Origin: Candidatus Zixiibacteriota bacterium
GTDB taxonomy: Bacteria; Zixibacteria; MSB-5A5; GN15; JAAZOE01
Assembly (NCBI GenBank): GCA_023138975.1
Contig: JAGLON010000013.1
Coordinates: 62,001 to 126,000, forward strand
Length of the DNA: 64,000 bases
Direction: 5' to 3'
Shown here: positions 10,301-16,374 of the stretch, piece by piece
How positions within the stretch are numbered: the first letter of the stretch is position 1
Layout: every line of letters starts with the position of its first letter
Position numbers and translations under genes: made by a program
The notes under the pieces: generated by a model
What the model saw: only the letters and a program-made list of their open reading frames with translations
Told to the model about the DNA's origin: nothing
The model's database searches: none

Positions 10301-10541
10301 CGGTAAGATTATTGGGGAACCGACGGCCGGATCCGTAATCGGCACATCATCATATACATTGATTGACGGCACTCGTATTCGTCGGCCATCATGGGGAGCG
10401 TTTACGGTCGAGATGGAAGATACCGATAAGAAACGCCGTTACCCGGATATCTTGGTGGAACAAACACCGGATGATTTTATAAATGGTCGCGATAAGCAGT
10501 TGAAGGCGGCTGTTGAGGAGCTGTTGAAAGAGCTTAAATAG
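7392..10541 (+). CDS. Secreted tricorn-type S41 protease
   Basis: A signal peptide spans about residues 1-24 (ends VSA-DE). It is followed by a beta-propeller region of PD40/TolB-type repeats (recurring SPDGKYI and WSPDSKW), an acidic linker near residue 545 rich in Asp/Glu, a PDZ-like region (GISKGQFITHINSEKL) and a C-terminal S41 peptidase domain. SASNSE at residues 954-959 should hold the nucleophile. This is the architecture of tricorn protease and its bacterial homologues, peptidases that degrade peptides to short fragments. The start is TTG with CAGGGAG upstream. The signal peptide places it in the periplasm or outside, unlike cytosolic archaeal tricorn. Confidence 0.88.
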   Translation: MKYLFNVILTLLTVVLFAVPPVSADEILYARYPALSPDNSTIAFTYMGDIWTVSSKGGDASRLTVHEAEDIRPHYSPDGKYILYSSRRYNNYDLFIIPVEGGAPTQLIVHSGDDFGSGWTPDGDSVLFYSNRNGRYDIYKTAITGGTPVLLTGYFKEHEYNGRISSDGKYLLFNTGAGLSRWWRRDLQSSGDCDIYLQDRTIEPFTSKRITSKMGHEIWPIMNELSNEVYFVACRGDWAQLWKKSISGGEAVKLTDFSGDGVQWLNANPDGTILVFEQGFKVWTYNPADQKLSPIPINIHSDERYNLTEIKTFKGNVSNYNLSPDEKKIAAVIHGEVFVIPAKDPKDGMPVTNSSARESYPVWGSDSKTLYYASDRNGNYDIYKVDVMTGVETRLTSHPDNEVKPVISPDGKRLAFYRGLKQIILFNTKSQEEKVWVKGVFFDLGVESTIEYDWSPDSKWLTYTMGGPTYETNIHAINLDGTAYNLSRLSGYNYRPRFSPDGKLVYFSRYNEGRTHTYQIDLALQPEEFYESAFDSLFIDKPTDKSDDENDSEDKDEEAAIEVVIDIENIETRRSRAYSLTASDDYPAITADGETFVFIAKILENPEIWTITAEDGELKQITHSESNKSLVRLSKDSKTIFYLEGGKVKSIGIDGSKKETLAFSGEITINKKKLHRQKFVETWQMLNTYFYDGEFHGADWNGVREKYEPVVEHIRTEPEFRNFIKEILGELRASHHNIYSRQKNPSHSILTGELGIVLDDKTLDSQGQFRIKHIIAESPAAIAGISKGQFITHINSEKLSPKENFNSNLAGTRDSRLILTISNKPNKDGQKFTLKPISSGALSTLKYREWVSKRRAIVDSLSDSRLAYLHIRSMSGRYLEQFKEELVAIAEAKEGVIIDVRDNGGGNIAVHLLGILVKTPYFLRNFRDFEVTSENKMRSKSIEKPMALLINGYSASNSEIFAEGFRKLKLGKIIGEPTAGSVIGTSSYTLIDGTRIRRPSWGAFTVEMEDTDKKRRYPDILVEQTPDDFINGRDKQLKAAVEELLKELK

Positions 10542-10861
10542 ATATACTAATCGCCGTCACTGCCAGAAGTCCCGCTCTGTGGGGCAACGTGGCAGTCCGT
10601 TAGGATGTTGACAGATTGCCACACCCCGACTTTGTCTGGGTTCGCAATGACTAAACTAAATTATAATACTGATATACTCCGCCATTAATACTATATTGAT
10701 TGTGAAACTGTTACTCAATACCAAAACCACAATTTTGGAGTAGGCCGAAACCTACCCACTGTGTGGGCACTGTAGCCGGCCGTAGGTCCCGAGTGAAACG
10801 AGAATAGCGACTTTAACTTATATGGAATTACGTGAAAAATAATGTGGATAACTATAGTAAA
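10542..10861. repeat. Intergenic region with interspersed-repeat fragments
   Basis: Contains a GATTGCCAC...TTCGCAATGAC segment at about 10612-10650, like extragenic repeats seen in many genomes. At 10739-10813 there is a copy of the GTAGG-CCGAAACC...GGTCCCGAG repeat that recurs at 11844-11902. No coding potential was seen. Confidence 0.5.
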
Positions 10862-10899
10862 AAAAGGGATTGGCGGTTATGCCAATCCCTTTTTCTTAA
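10862..10899 (-). terminator. Rho-independent terminator, probably of the remnant gene
   Basis: Twelve-base stem AAAGGGATTGGC / GCCAATCCCTTT with a 6-nt loop. Read on the minus strand it is followed by a long T tract. It lies about 130 bases downstream of the frameshifted minus-strand remnant, with a repeat copy in between. Confidence 0.8.
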
Positions 10900-10911
10900 C
10901 TCACTTAATAT

Positions 10912-10954
10912 GTCGGGTTTCTCGCTACGCTCGGAACGCCGACCTACAACTGCC
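10912..10954 (-). repeat. Inverted copy of interspersed repeat
   Basis: Read on the minus strand, this segment has GTAGGTCGG, TTCCGAGCGTAGCGAG and AACCCGACAT, matching the core of the copies at 10739 and 11844. It lies between the remnant gene and its terminator. Confidence 0.5.
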
Positions 10955-11025
10955 ATCACAGATTATTTTATTGCGTAAACCAAAGTTTGGTTATCATTGC
11001 GACAGCCGAAAAGTGGCATTTCCAC

Positions 11026-11234
11026 TTATTCTTTCGCCGCTTTCATTTTCTCGGCCGCTTTCTTTGCTTCTTCTTCTTTTTTTCGCTCGGCTTCTTCATC
11101 AATCAATGCCTGCCTTAAATCCTAAACAATTTCTCCACAAACTCAACTTTGATTCCGAATTGTCTGCCATTAGTGATGTGGAGGCGAGGTATTTGTGGCT
11201 GGTATGATATTATAATTCTTCTTGTCGTTTTGAT
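11026..11234 (-). pseudogene. Frameshifted remnant of a small basic/charged protein
   Basis: Two minus-strand reading frames join into one plausible small protein. The upstream frame encodes about 39 residues (including ISYQPQIPRLHITNG and FGIKVEFVEKLFRI) and then hits TAA. The frame shifted by one base near 11116 continues with DLRQALIDEEAERKKEEEAK and ends at TAA 11026-11028 after a Lys/Ala-rich tail. No ATG is present; the first in-frame codon after the upstream stop is ATC, possibly a mutated start. Product unrecognised. A terminator lies downstream at 10862. Either a decayed gene or a sequencing error. Confidence 0.4.
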
Positions 11235-11305
11235 TTAATCAGTATATGATTTAATTGATTGATGAATCTTTATAAACCATAGTTTAGATAGGATACAGAC
11301 TTACC

Positions 11306-11746
11306 ATGGCACAAATTACTTTGTGTGAAATAACCAAGGAAACGCTATCAACGATATTGAAGCTTGAAGTTAATGAATATCAAAAATGTTTTGTCGCGAC
11401 AAACGCCAAATCGATTGCCCAGGCTCATTTTGAAGAGAAAGCCTGGTTTCGCGCTATTTGCGCGGATGATACGCCGGTTGGATTTGTCATGCTATATCTG
11501 GATCAGGAAAAGGCAGAATATTTTCTTTGGCGGTTTATGATAGATAGAAAATTCCAATCAAAGGGCTTTGGATATATGGCCATGGAAATTGTCATTGATA
11601 TGGTTCGTAAATTCCCTAATGCCGAAAAATTCGTCCTCAGTTTTCAGTCGGGGGAGGGTAATCCTTCGGGGTTTTACTCCAAACTGGGTTTCAAAGAAAC
11701 CGGCGAGGTAAGTGAAGGCGAACGAGTCATGGAAAAGGATTTATAA
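11306..11746 (+). CDS. Small GNAT acetyltransferase
   Basis: 146-residue single-domain GNAT. The middle has VGFVMLYLDQE and the C-terminal half the acetyl-CoA site, RKFQSKGFGYMAMEIV (R/Q-x-x-G-x-G/A pattern), followed by SFQSGEGNPSGFYSKLGFKE, the usual last strand and helix. The pattern resembles spermidine/spermine or diamine N-acetyltransferases (BltD/SpeG-like). Substrate assignment is inference only. The gene is isolated between repeat-containing spacers, consistent with an accessory gene. Confidence 0.82.
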   Translation: MAQITLCEITKETLSTILKLEVNEYQKCFVATNAKSIAQAHFEEKAWFRAICADDTPVGFVMLYLDQEKAEYFLWRFMIDRKFQSKGFGYMAMEIVIDMVRKFPNAEKFVLSFQSGEGNPSGFYSKLGFKETGEVSEGERVMEKDL

Positions 11747-12035
11747 TATACAGGTAGAGCAATAAGTATCATTTGATTTATCATGACCGGGTGGCTCCAC
11801 AGCTTGCTGTGTGTTTCATTTGATCAATCTCATATATTGTGTGAGCAGGGGTAGGTCGAAACCCCTGCCGGAGGTCCCGAGCAATGCGAGGGAGGTTTCG
11901 ACAAAAATGCCGGGTGCCCCGACCATTTATGGTCGGGATGAGATAATTGTTATGACCGGTCATGCCCGCCACACCAGTTAACCAACTTCATCACTGAAAC
12001 ACTTTTACTACCAACTTGCCCCTAAATCTGGAATC
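11747..12035. repeat. Intergenic interspersed repeats with hairpins
   Basis: Holds a repeat copy at 11844-11902 (GGTAGGTCGAAACC, GGTCCCGAGCAATGCGAG). Three small palindromes are also present: CACAGC/GCTGTG near 11798, CAGGGGT/ACCCCTG near 11846, and CCCGACCAT/ATGGTCGGG near 11918-11937. A minus-strand ORF of 63 codons runs across it and looks like translated repeat, not a gene. Confidence 0.55.
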
Positions 12036-12081
12036 GCCTCCTTCATTGAAGGACTAAAACTATACCTGTTAGGAGGCTCCT
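12036..12081 (+). promoter_or_regulatory. Candidate SD-sequestering leader
   Basis: GCCTCCT (12036-12042) is the exact complement of AGGAGGC (12071-12077), which contains the Shine-Dalgarno site of the next gene. A competing perfect hairpin TCCTTCA/TGAAGGA (12039-12053) would tie up part of the anti-SD. The two folds exclude each other, as expected for a cis-acting RNA switch. Function is inferred only. Confidence 0.45.
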
Positions 12082-12639
12082 ATGGCCGTCAGTCACCACC
12101 AGTTAATTGCCAACCAAAATAATGCCCAAAAATCAACAGGACCAGTCACCGAAAACGGCAAAACAACCTCATCCAAAAACGCCATAAAACATGGTCTCTA
12201 TTCTGATGAAATCGTCATTGAGTCTCCTAACTATAAAGAAAACAAAGACGAATATGAACTTCTGTTGTCCTCTCTTATGCAGGATTTTGAACCGGAAACG
12301 CTGTTCCAGGAAAGTCTGGTACGCAAGATAGCCAATTGTCTATGGCGCTCGCAACGTGCGATTCGGGCCGAATCAGCCCAAATCCGCCTTCAGCTTGAAG
12401 ATATCACCCCCGGATTTACAATGAATAAATATATTAACCGAGACAAAGGCTTGACTGCCGAGGATGTTGAACGTGTGAGAAATCAATCGCGCGGTCTAAA
12501 ACAGCTTCCTAACGAAGAATCATCACTAAAAATCCTGCGTTACGAAATGCGCTTGGATAAACAGCTCAACCGTGCCTACAATCTGCTATTACGCCTAAAG
12601 AAGCAGACTGAAAAACAAAAAGGGGAAGATTCCATATAA
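12082..12639 (+). CDS. Conserved STGP/HGL-motif protein of unknown function
   Basis: The N-terminus carries the recurrent motif NAQKSTGPVTENGK followed by SSKNAIKHGLYS (residues 14-40). This identifies a widespread bacterial family, often multi-copy and found in variable regions, with no established function that I know. The rest is helical and charged, ending in an Arg/Lys-rich stretch (LLLRLKKQTEKQK), compatible with nucleic-acid binding. AGGAGG sits 5 bases before ATG and may be masked by an upstream complement. Repeats surround the gene on both sides, suggesting an accessory, possibly mobile locus. Confidence 0.6.
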   Translation: MAVSHHQLIANQNNAQKSTGPVTENGKTTSSKNAIKHGLYSDEIVIESPNYKENKDEYELLLSSLMQDFEPETLFQESLVRKIANCLWRSQRAIRAESAQIRLQLEDITPGFTMNKYINRDKGLTAEDVERVRNQSRGLKQLPNEESSLKILRYEMRLDKQLNRAYNLLLRLKKQTEKQKGEDSI

Positions 12640-12684
12640 AGAGTACGTTAATATGAAAAACGAACCCATTTGTGAATGAAAAAC

Positions 12685-12807
12685 GCGAAGTGCTCATCAG
12701 AGATGGGTGCCATGGTACTTGTCAGAGACAAGTGCGAAGTGCTCATCAGAGATGGGTGCCATGGTACTCGTCGGAGACGGGTAAAGCCATTTTTGTCGTA
12801 GATGGCT
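12685..12807. repeat. Tandem 49-bp repeat of mini-hairpins
   Basis: A 49-bp unit starting GCGAAGTGCTCATC occurs at 12685-12733 and again at 12734-12782. Each unit contains two tiny inverted repeats around AGA or GGA, for example ACTTGTC/GACAAGT at 12717-12733 (perfect) and ACTCGTC/GACGGGT at 12766-12782 (one wobble). A fifth hairpin AGCCAT/ATGGCT follows at 12785-12807. Confidence 0.75.
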
Positions 12808-12830
12808 ACAACCCCAATAGCCTTTCCAAT

Positions 12831-12864
12831 TAAAACAGCGCGGATGCAGTGGAAACATCCGCGC
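12831..12864 (-). terminator. Terminator of the VWA-domain gene
   Basis: Perfect 9-bp stem GCGCGGATG / CATCCGCGC (12838-12864) with a 9-nt loop. On the minus strand it is followed by TGTTTTAATT. It lies 34 bases after the stop codon of the minus-strand VWA gene. Confidence 0.65.
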
Positions 12865-12897
12865 CGCTACCTGAGCGTAGGTATATGGGAGGACAAA

Positions 12898-14919
12898 TTA
12901 CTTTTCGGCAATAGCCTCTTGGGTACTATCCGCGCTTTTTATCATATTGAGCAGTTCCTGAGATTCATCTGAGTCCAATTCCGAATTCACAACTTTGGCA
13001 ACCTGAAAGAGATCGCTTAACTTTGAATCCCTGGCCCAGTACGAGGCACGAAGGATTTCCGCGAACTCGGCTGAAACCGCGGCCAAACGGAACTCGGGAG
13101 AGCTGTTATAAAAACGGCGGGTGAAATCATTGTGAGTGATATCTTCGTTGAATTCGGAAACTTTGAAGCTTTCCGGGTCCTTATAACGAACATACACCGT
13201 ACCGACCACGCCATGCGCATTATGGTTAGTGAACTTAACTTCATACAAAGCAGTTACTGAATGACCGGCGCCGACTTCACCCCCGTCTTCTTTATCATCT
13301 CTGAATTTATCATCCGCGACATTACGATTTTCGTAACCGAGTAAACGGTAGCTTCTCACAACTTCGGGATTAAAATCAACCTGAAGTTTGACATCCAGGG
13401 CAATCACCTGAAGATTTCCAGTAAGATTTTCCACAAAGATACGGCGAGCTTCGGTAATATCATCGATATAGGCATAGTGACCGTTGCCCTTATTGCCCAA
13501 CTGCTCCATAAGCACATCGTTATAGTTGCCCATGCCAAATCCGATAGCCGACAGCGTAATACCTTTTTCGGCATATTTTTTTATTTGCTTCAAGATAGCA
13601 TCGGGACCGCTATTCCCGACATTGGCAACTCCGTCGCTGCAGAGTATAATGCGATTAATCTTGCCCTTTTCGAACATGCGGTCGGCCATTTCATACCCGA
13701 GACGAATACCTTCTTCGGCATTGGTACTACCGTTAGAAACCAACCGGTCTATGGCCCGTTCTATTTCTGTACGGTGACGAATGGAGGTTGGCTGAAGGAC
13801 AACCTGTCCGGTTGATCCATAAACTACGATGCCAACTCTGTCACCTGATTTTAATTGGTCGAGAAGCTCATAAAGCGAGCGTTTGACTAACCCCAGGCGG
13901 TTTTCCATATCCATAGAGCCGGAGACATCAATTACAAACACCAGATTGGCCGGTTTTCTAAGATGATCCGGTATTTCCATCCCTTTGATACCGATGCGAA
14001 GGAGTGAACAGTTTTTTCCGAATTGCGATGGCGCGCCTTCGATATAGACTGAGAATGTTTCTTCGTGCGGAGCTTTATAGTTATAGTTGAAGTGATTGAC
14101 AAATTCCTCGACCCGAACTGCTTCGGTTGGCGGAAGTTCGCTACGATTAATATATGAACGGGTCATTATAAAAGAGGCATCATCGACGTCGGAAGCAAAG
14201 GTTGATAAGTGATCGTCTTCGGTATCGACAAACGGATTGACGCCGTAGTTTTTGAAAAACATAGCATCGAAGGCTTCGTCGTTGACAATATTAGTTCCAC
14301 CGTGAGCCGGATTTGGAATGGGGCCACCGAGTGGAGCGGTAAAGTTGACACCGTCAACTACATATGTCGTTTCTCTACTTCGACCGCCTCTTATACGTTG
14401 CTTGCCCCTGGAATGTCTGGTACTACCGGTTTCCCGGCCAAGTAACTCCTTGACAGTCCCACATGGAGCCGCCAGAATTTCTTCTTTTTTTCTATCTTCT
14501 CGTTTTCTAATAGATATGCTCATGGTCTGATTGAAGTGGATACCTTTTCTGGTTCCCAAAACTTCTATGATTTTGTCGGTTTCGAGAATGGTAGGTCTCA
14601 ACTGGATATTACGCTCTGTAATTGAATCAGGAGTAACAACGACATCGGTCATTCGGACTTTCTCATAACCCAAGGATGAAAACAACAGATTGTATGTTCC
14701 CGGAGGAAGATTGTTAATTAGGTAATTGCCATCAAAATCAGTCTTCCCCCCCAAGTTCGTACCTTCAATAACAACCGAAACACCAAAAAGGCTCTCGCCG
14801 GTTTTGGAATCGGTGACGGTGCCTTTAATGATGCCGGTTGAGGCGGCCTGGACTATTATTGTTGCAACTATGAGGGATATGGTGAGGATTAAAAACGGTA
14901 CAAATCTCTTGAGATTCAT
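12898..14919 (-). CDS. CarboxypepD_reg / plug-like / VWA surface protein (YfbK-like)
   Basis: Start chosen at the internal ATG 14919, with GGAGG 6 bases upstream (673 aa). Residues 1-26 form a signal peptide. Residues 28-115 are a carboxypeptidase-regulatory-like beta-sandwich (GTVTDSKTGESLFGVSVVI). Residues 150-200 look like a TonB-plug fragment (QRIRGGRSRETTYVVDGVNF), though no TonB barrel follows. From about residue 227 (NPFVDTEDDHLSTFASDVD) it matches the YfbK/DUF3520-type VWA family, with the MIDAS motif DVSGS at 331-335 and a C-terminal DUF3520-like tail. Role unknown; likely a divalent-cation-dependent adhesion or scaffolding protein of the envelope. Confidence 0.85.
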   Translation of the reverse strand: MNLKRFVPFLILTISLIVATIIVQAASTGIIKGTVTDSKTGESLFGVSVVIEGTNLGGKTDFDGNYLINNLPPGTYNLLFSSLGYEKVRMTDVVVTPDSITERNIQLRPTILETDKIIEVLGTRKGIHFNQTMSISIRKREDRKKEEILAAPCGTVKELLGRETGSTRHSRGKQRIRGGRSRETTYVVDGVNFTAPLGGPIPNPAHGGTNIVNDEAFDAMFFKNYGVNPFVDTEDDHLSTFASDVDDASFIMTRSYINRSELPPTEAVRVEEFVNHFNYNYKAPHEETFSVYIEGAPSQFGKNCSLLRIGIKGMEIPDHLRKPANLVFVIDVSGSMDMENRLGLVKRSLYELLDQLKSGDRVGIVVYGSTGQVVLQPTSIRHRTEIERAIDRLVSNGSTNAEEGIRLGYEMADRMFEKGKINRIILCSDGVANVGNSGPDAILKQIKKYAEKGITLSAIGFGMGNYNDVLMEQLGNKGNGHYAYIDDITEARRIFVENLTGNLQVIALDVKLQVDFNPEVVRSYRLLGYENRNVADDKFRDDKEDGGEVGAGHSVTALYEVKFTNHNAHGVVGTVYVRYKDPESFKVSEFNEDITHNDFTRRFYNSSPEFRLAAVSAEFAEILRASYWARDSKLSDLFQVAKVVNSELDSDESQELLNMIKSADSTQEAIAEK

Positions 14920-14996
14920 GGTAACCTCCGCAGAAAAATGATTCAATTATTGCTGTTCTGATTAGGTTACAAGGCAGGCATAGTTTTCTTCCCGGC

Positions 14997-15024
14997 TTTA
15001 TACAAAAAAGTTACTTTATAGCAA
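14997..15024 (-). promoter_or_regulatory. Probable promoter of VWA gene
   Basis: Minus-strand TTGCTA (complement of 15019-15024), 16 bp, TATAAA (complement of 14997-15002). It would give a leader of about 70 bases. Confidence 0.5.
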
Positions 15025-15060
15025 ATTCAGACTGTTAAAACCACGGTAACGTCCTTTTAG

Positions 15061-15089
15061 TTGACTTGGCGGTTGCCGGGCTCTACTAT
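15061..15089 (+). promoter_or_regulatory. Promoter placed for a leaderless transcript
   Basis: TTGACT (15061-15066), exactly 17 bp, TACTAT (15084-15089). Seven bases separate the -10 box from ATG at 15097, so transcription should start at or next to the start codon. No SD is visible before the ATG. Confidence 0.65.
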
Positions 15090-15096
15090 AGTTGGC

Positions 15097-15783
15097 ATGG
15101 AACAACGGGATAGAAAGCAGGACTTAAAAGAGCTCGCCTATTCTCTGGGGGCATCTGCGATAGGCATCTGTGAAGTCGGTAAGTTAGTCGAGAAATTCCA
15201 CCCTGAGATACGGGAAAAAGCACGGCAATTGCCGTTTGCTCTGTCAATCGGAATAGCTCTGCAAAAAGCGGTCATGGATACGCTATCTGAACGACCGAAC
15301 GATATGTATAAGTCTCATTACCGGGCAACGAACAGTCAGCTTGATACTATTTCATATAAATTGTCGCGCAGAATATCAGATTTTGGTTTTCAGGCAATGC
15401 CGATACCGGCTTCAATGATTGTCACCCGCTATCCGTTGCTGGCCCATGTAAATCATCGGGAAATCGCTCACAAGGCTGGAATTGGCTGGTGGGGTAAAAA
15501 CAATCTGCTGATCAGTCCCGAATTTGGCGGTCGAATCCGATTGACGACTGTTTTGACTGATTTGGAGTTGGTTCCGGATGAGATTCTATTCCAGGATTGC
15601 GGTAAGTGTAAAGCCTGTGACAAAGCCTGCCCAGCCGGAGCGATAGGCGGCACGGCAGAGGAGTTTGATCTGGAGAAATGTCAGGCCAAGGTAACCGAGT
15701 TTTGCAAAACTAACAACTTCGGGCAGTTAATCTGCGGTTTGTGCCTAAATCGCTGCCCGCATGATGGAGGAGCCTGTGGGTAA
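15097..15783 (+). CDS. QueG-like double [4Fe-4S] protein, short form
   Basis: I chose ATG 15097 (228 aa) because the region upstream is an apparent promoter whose TTGACT box would otherwise be translated from TTG 15061. The N-terminal half resembles the DUF1730 part of epoxyqueuosine reductase (HREIAHKAGIGWWGKNNLLI). The C-terminal half has two ferredoxin-type clusters: CGKCKACDKACPAGAI and later ICGLCLNRCPHDG. QueG itself is well over 300 residues and often has HEAT repeats, which are absent here, so this may be a relative with another substrate and not the queuosine enzyme. It overlaps the following gene. Confidence 0.75.
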   Translation: MEQRDRKQDLKELAYSLGASAIGICEVGKLVEKFHPEIREKARQLPFALSIGIALQKAVMDTLSERPNDMYKSHYRATNSQLDTISYKLSRRISDFGFQAMPIPASMIVTRYPLLAHVNHREIAHKAGIGWWGKNNLLISPEFGGRIRLTTVLTDLELVPDEILFQDCGKCKACDKACPAGAIGGTAEEFDLEKCQAKVTEFCKTNNFGQLICGLCLNRCPHDGGACG

Positions 15784-16321
15784 AGAACGGGACGCTGAAC
15801 CAGTCAAGCTGATTTGCGGATTGCTTTATCGGGACAGCGATACTTATGAGTCGGCTATAAATAAGCTAGAATCTATGTACGGGACGATTGAATTCGAATC
15901 GGAGCATACCGAGTTTGTGCATTCTACGTACTATAAAAAAGAAATGGGCGAGGGTTTAATTCGTACTTTTATATCGTTTTCCGAGGCGGTTTCCCCGGAA
16001 CGGTTGAGTTCTATGAAGCGGGCAACTAATAAATTGGAACAGTCGTTCTTAGATGAAAACAACGGCCGGAAAATTAATATCGACCCCGGGTATGTGTCGC
16101 TGGCTAATTTAGTCCTGGCATCGACTAAAGACTTTTCTCATAGAATTTATCTGGAGCACGGTATATACGCTGAGATAACGCTTCTTTATGAGAACAAACG
16201 CTTTACTTCCCTCAAGTGGACCTACCCCGACTACCAGACCGATCTCACTTTTGATTTTCTTTTGCGTGTTCGGGAGTCATTGAAGGACTTTATTCTTGAA
16301 CATCGGGAAAAGCAAAAATAG
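15776..16321 (+). CDS. DUF4416 family protein
   Basis: About 181 residues. The family signature YVSLANLVLASTKDFSHRIY near residue 118, followed by GIYAEITLLYEN, identifies DUF4416, a family of unknown function found in diverse bacteria. No catalytic motif or membrane segment is visible, so it is probably cytoplasmic. The start is uncertain: ATGs at 15761 and 15764 are possible, but the GTG at 15776 has GGAGGAG directly upstream, which would itself be coding otherwise. It overlaps the stop of the QueG-like gene, so the two are probably co-translated. Confidence 0.8.
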   Translation: MGKERDAEPVKLICGLLYRDSDTYESAINKLESMYGTIEFESEHTEFVHSTYYKKEMGEGLIRTFISFSEAVSPERLSSMKRATNKLEQSFLDENNGRKINIDPGYVSLANLVLASTKDFSHRIYLEHGIYAEITLLYENKRFTSLKWTYPDYQTDLTFDFLLRVRESLKDFILEHREKQK

Positions 16322-16374
16322 GGTACGTCTTTTCCCATGGCAAATTGTATAACTTATGAGTTTAAAGAGGTTTT

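Noticed and set aside
11781..11972. 63-codon minus-strand ORF across interspersed repeats
   Set aside because: Overlaps repeat copy and palindromes; looks like translated repeat, not a gene.
12685..12807. Possible CRISPR array because of tandem repeats
   Set aside because: Only two 49-bp units, contiguous with no spacers, and each contains internal dyads; no cas genes nearby.
15061..15783. Longer start (TTG 15061) for the QueG-like gene
   Set aside because: The TTG coincides with a near-consensus -35 box and lacks an SD; ATG 15097 was preferred.
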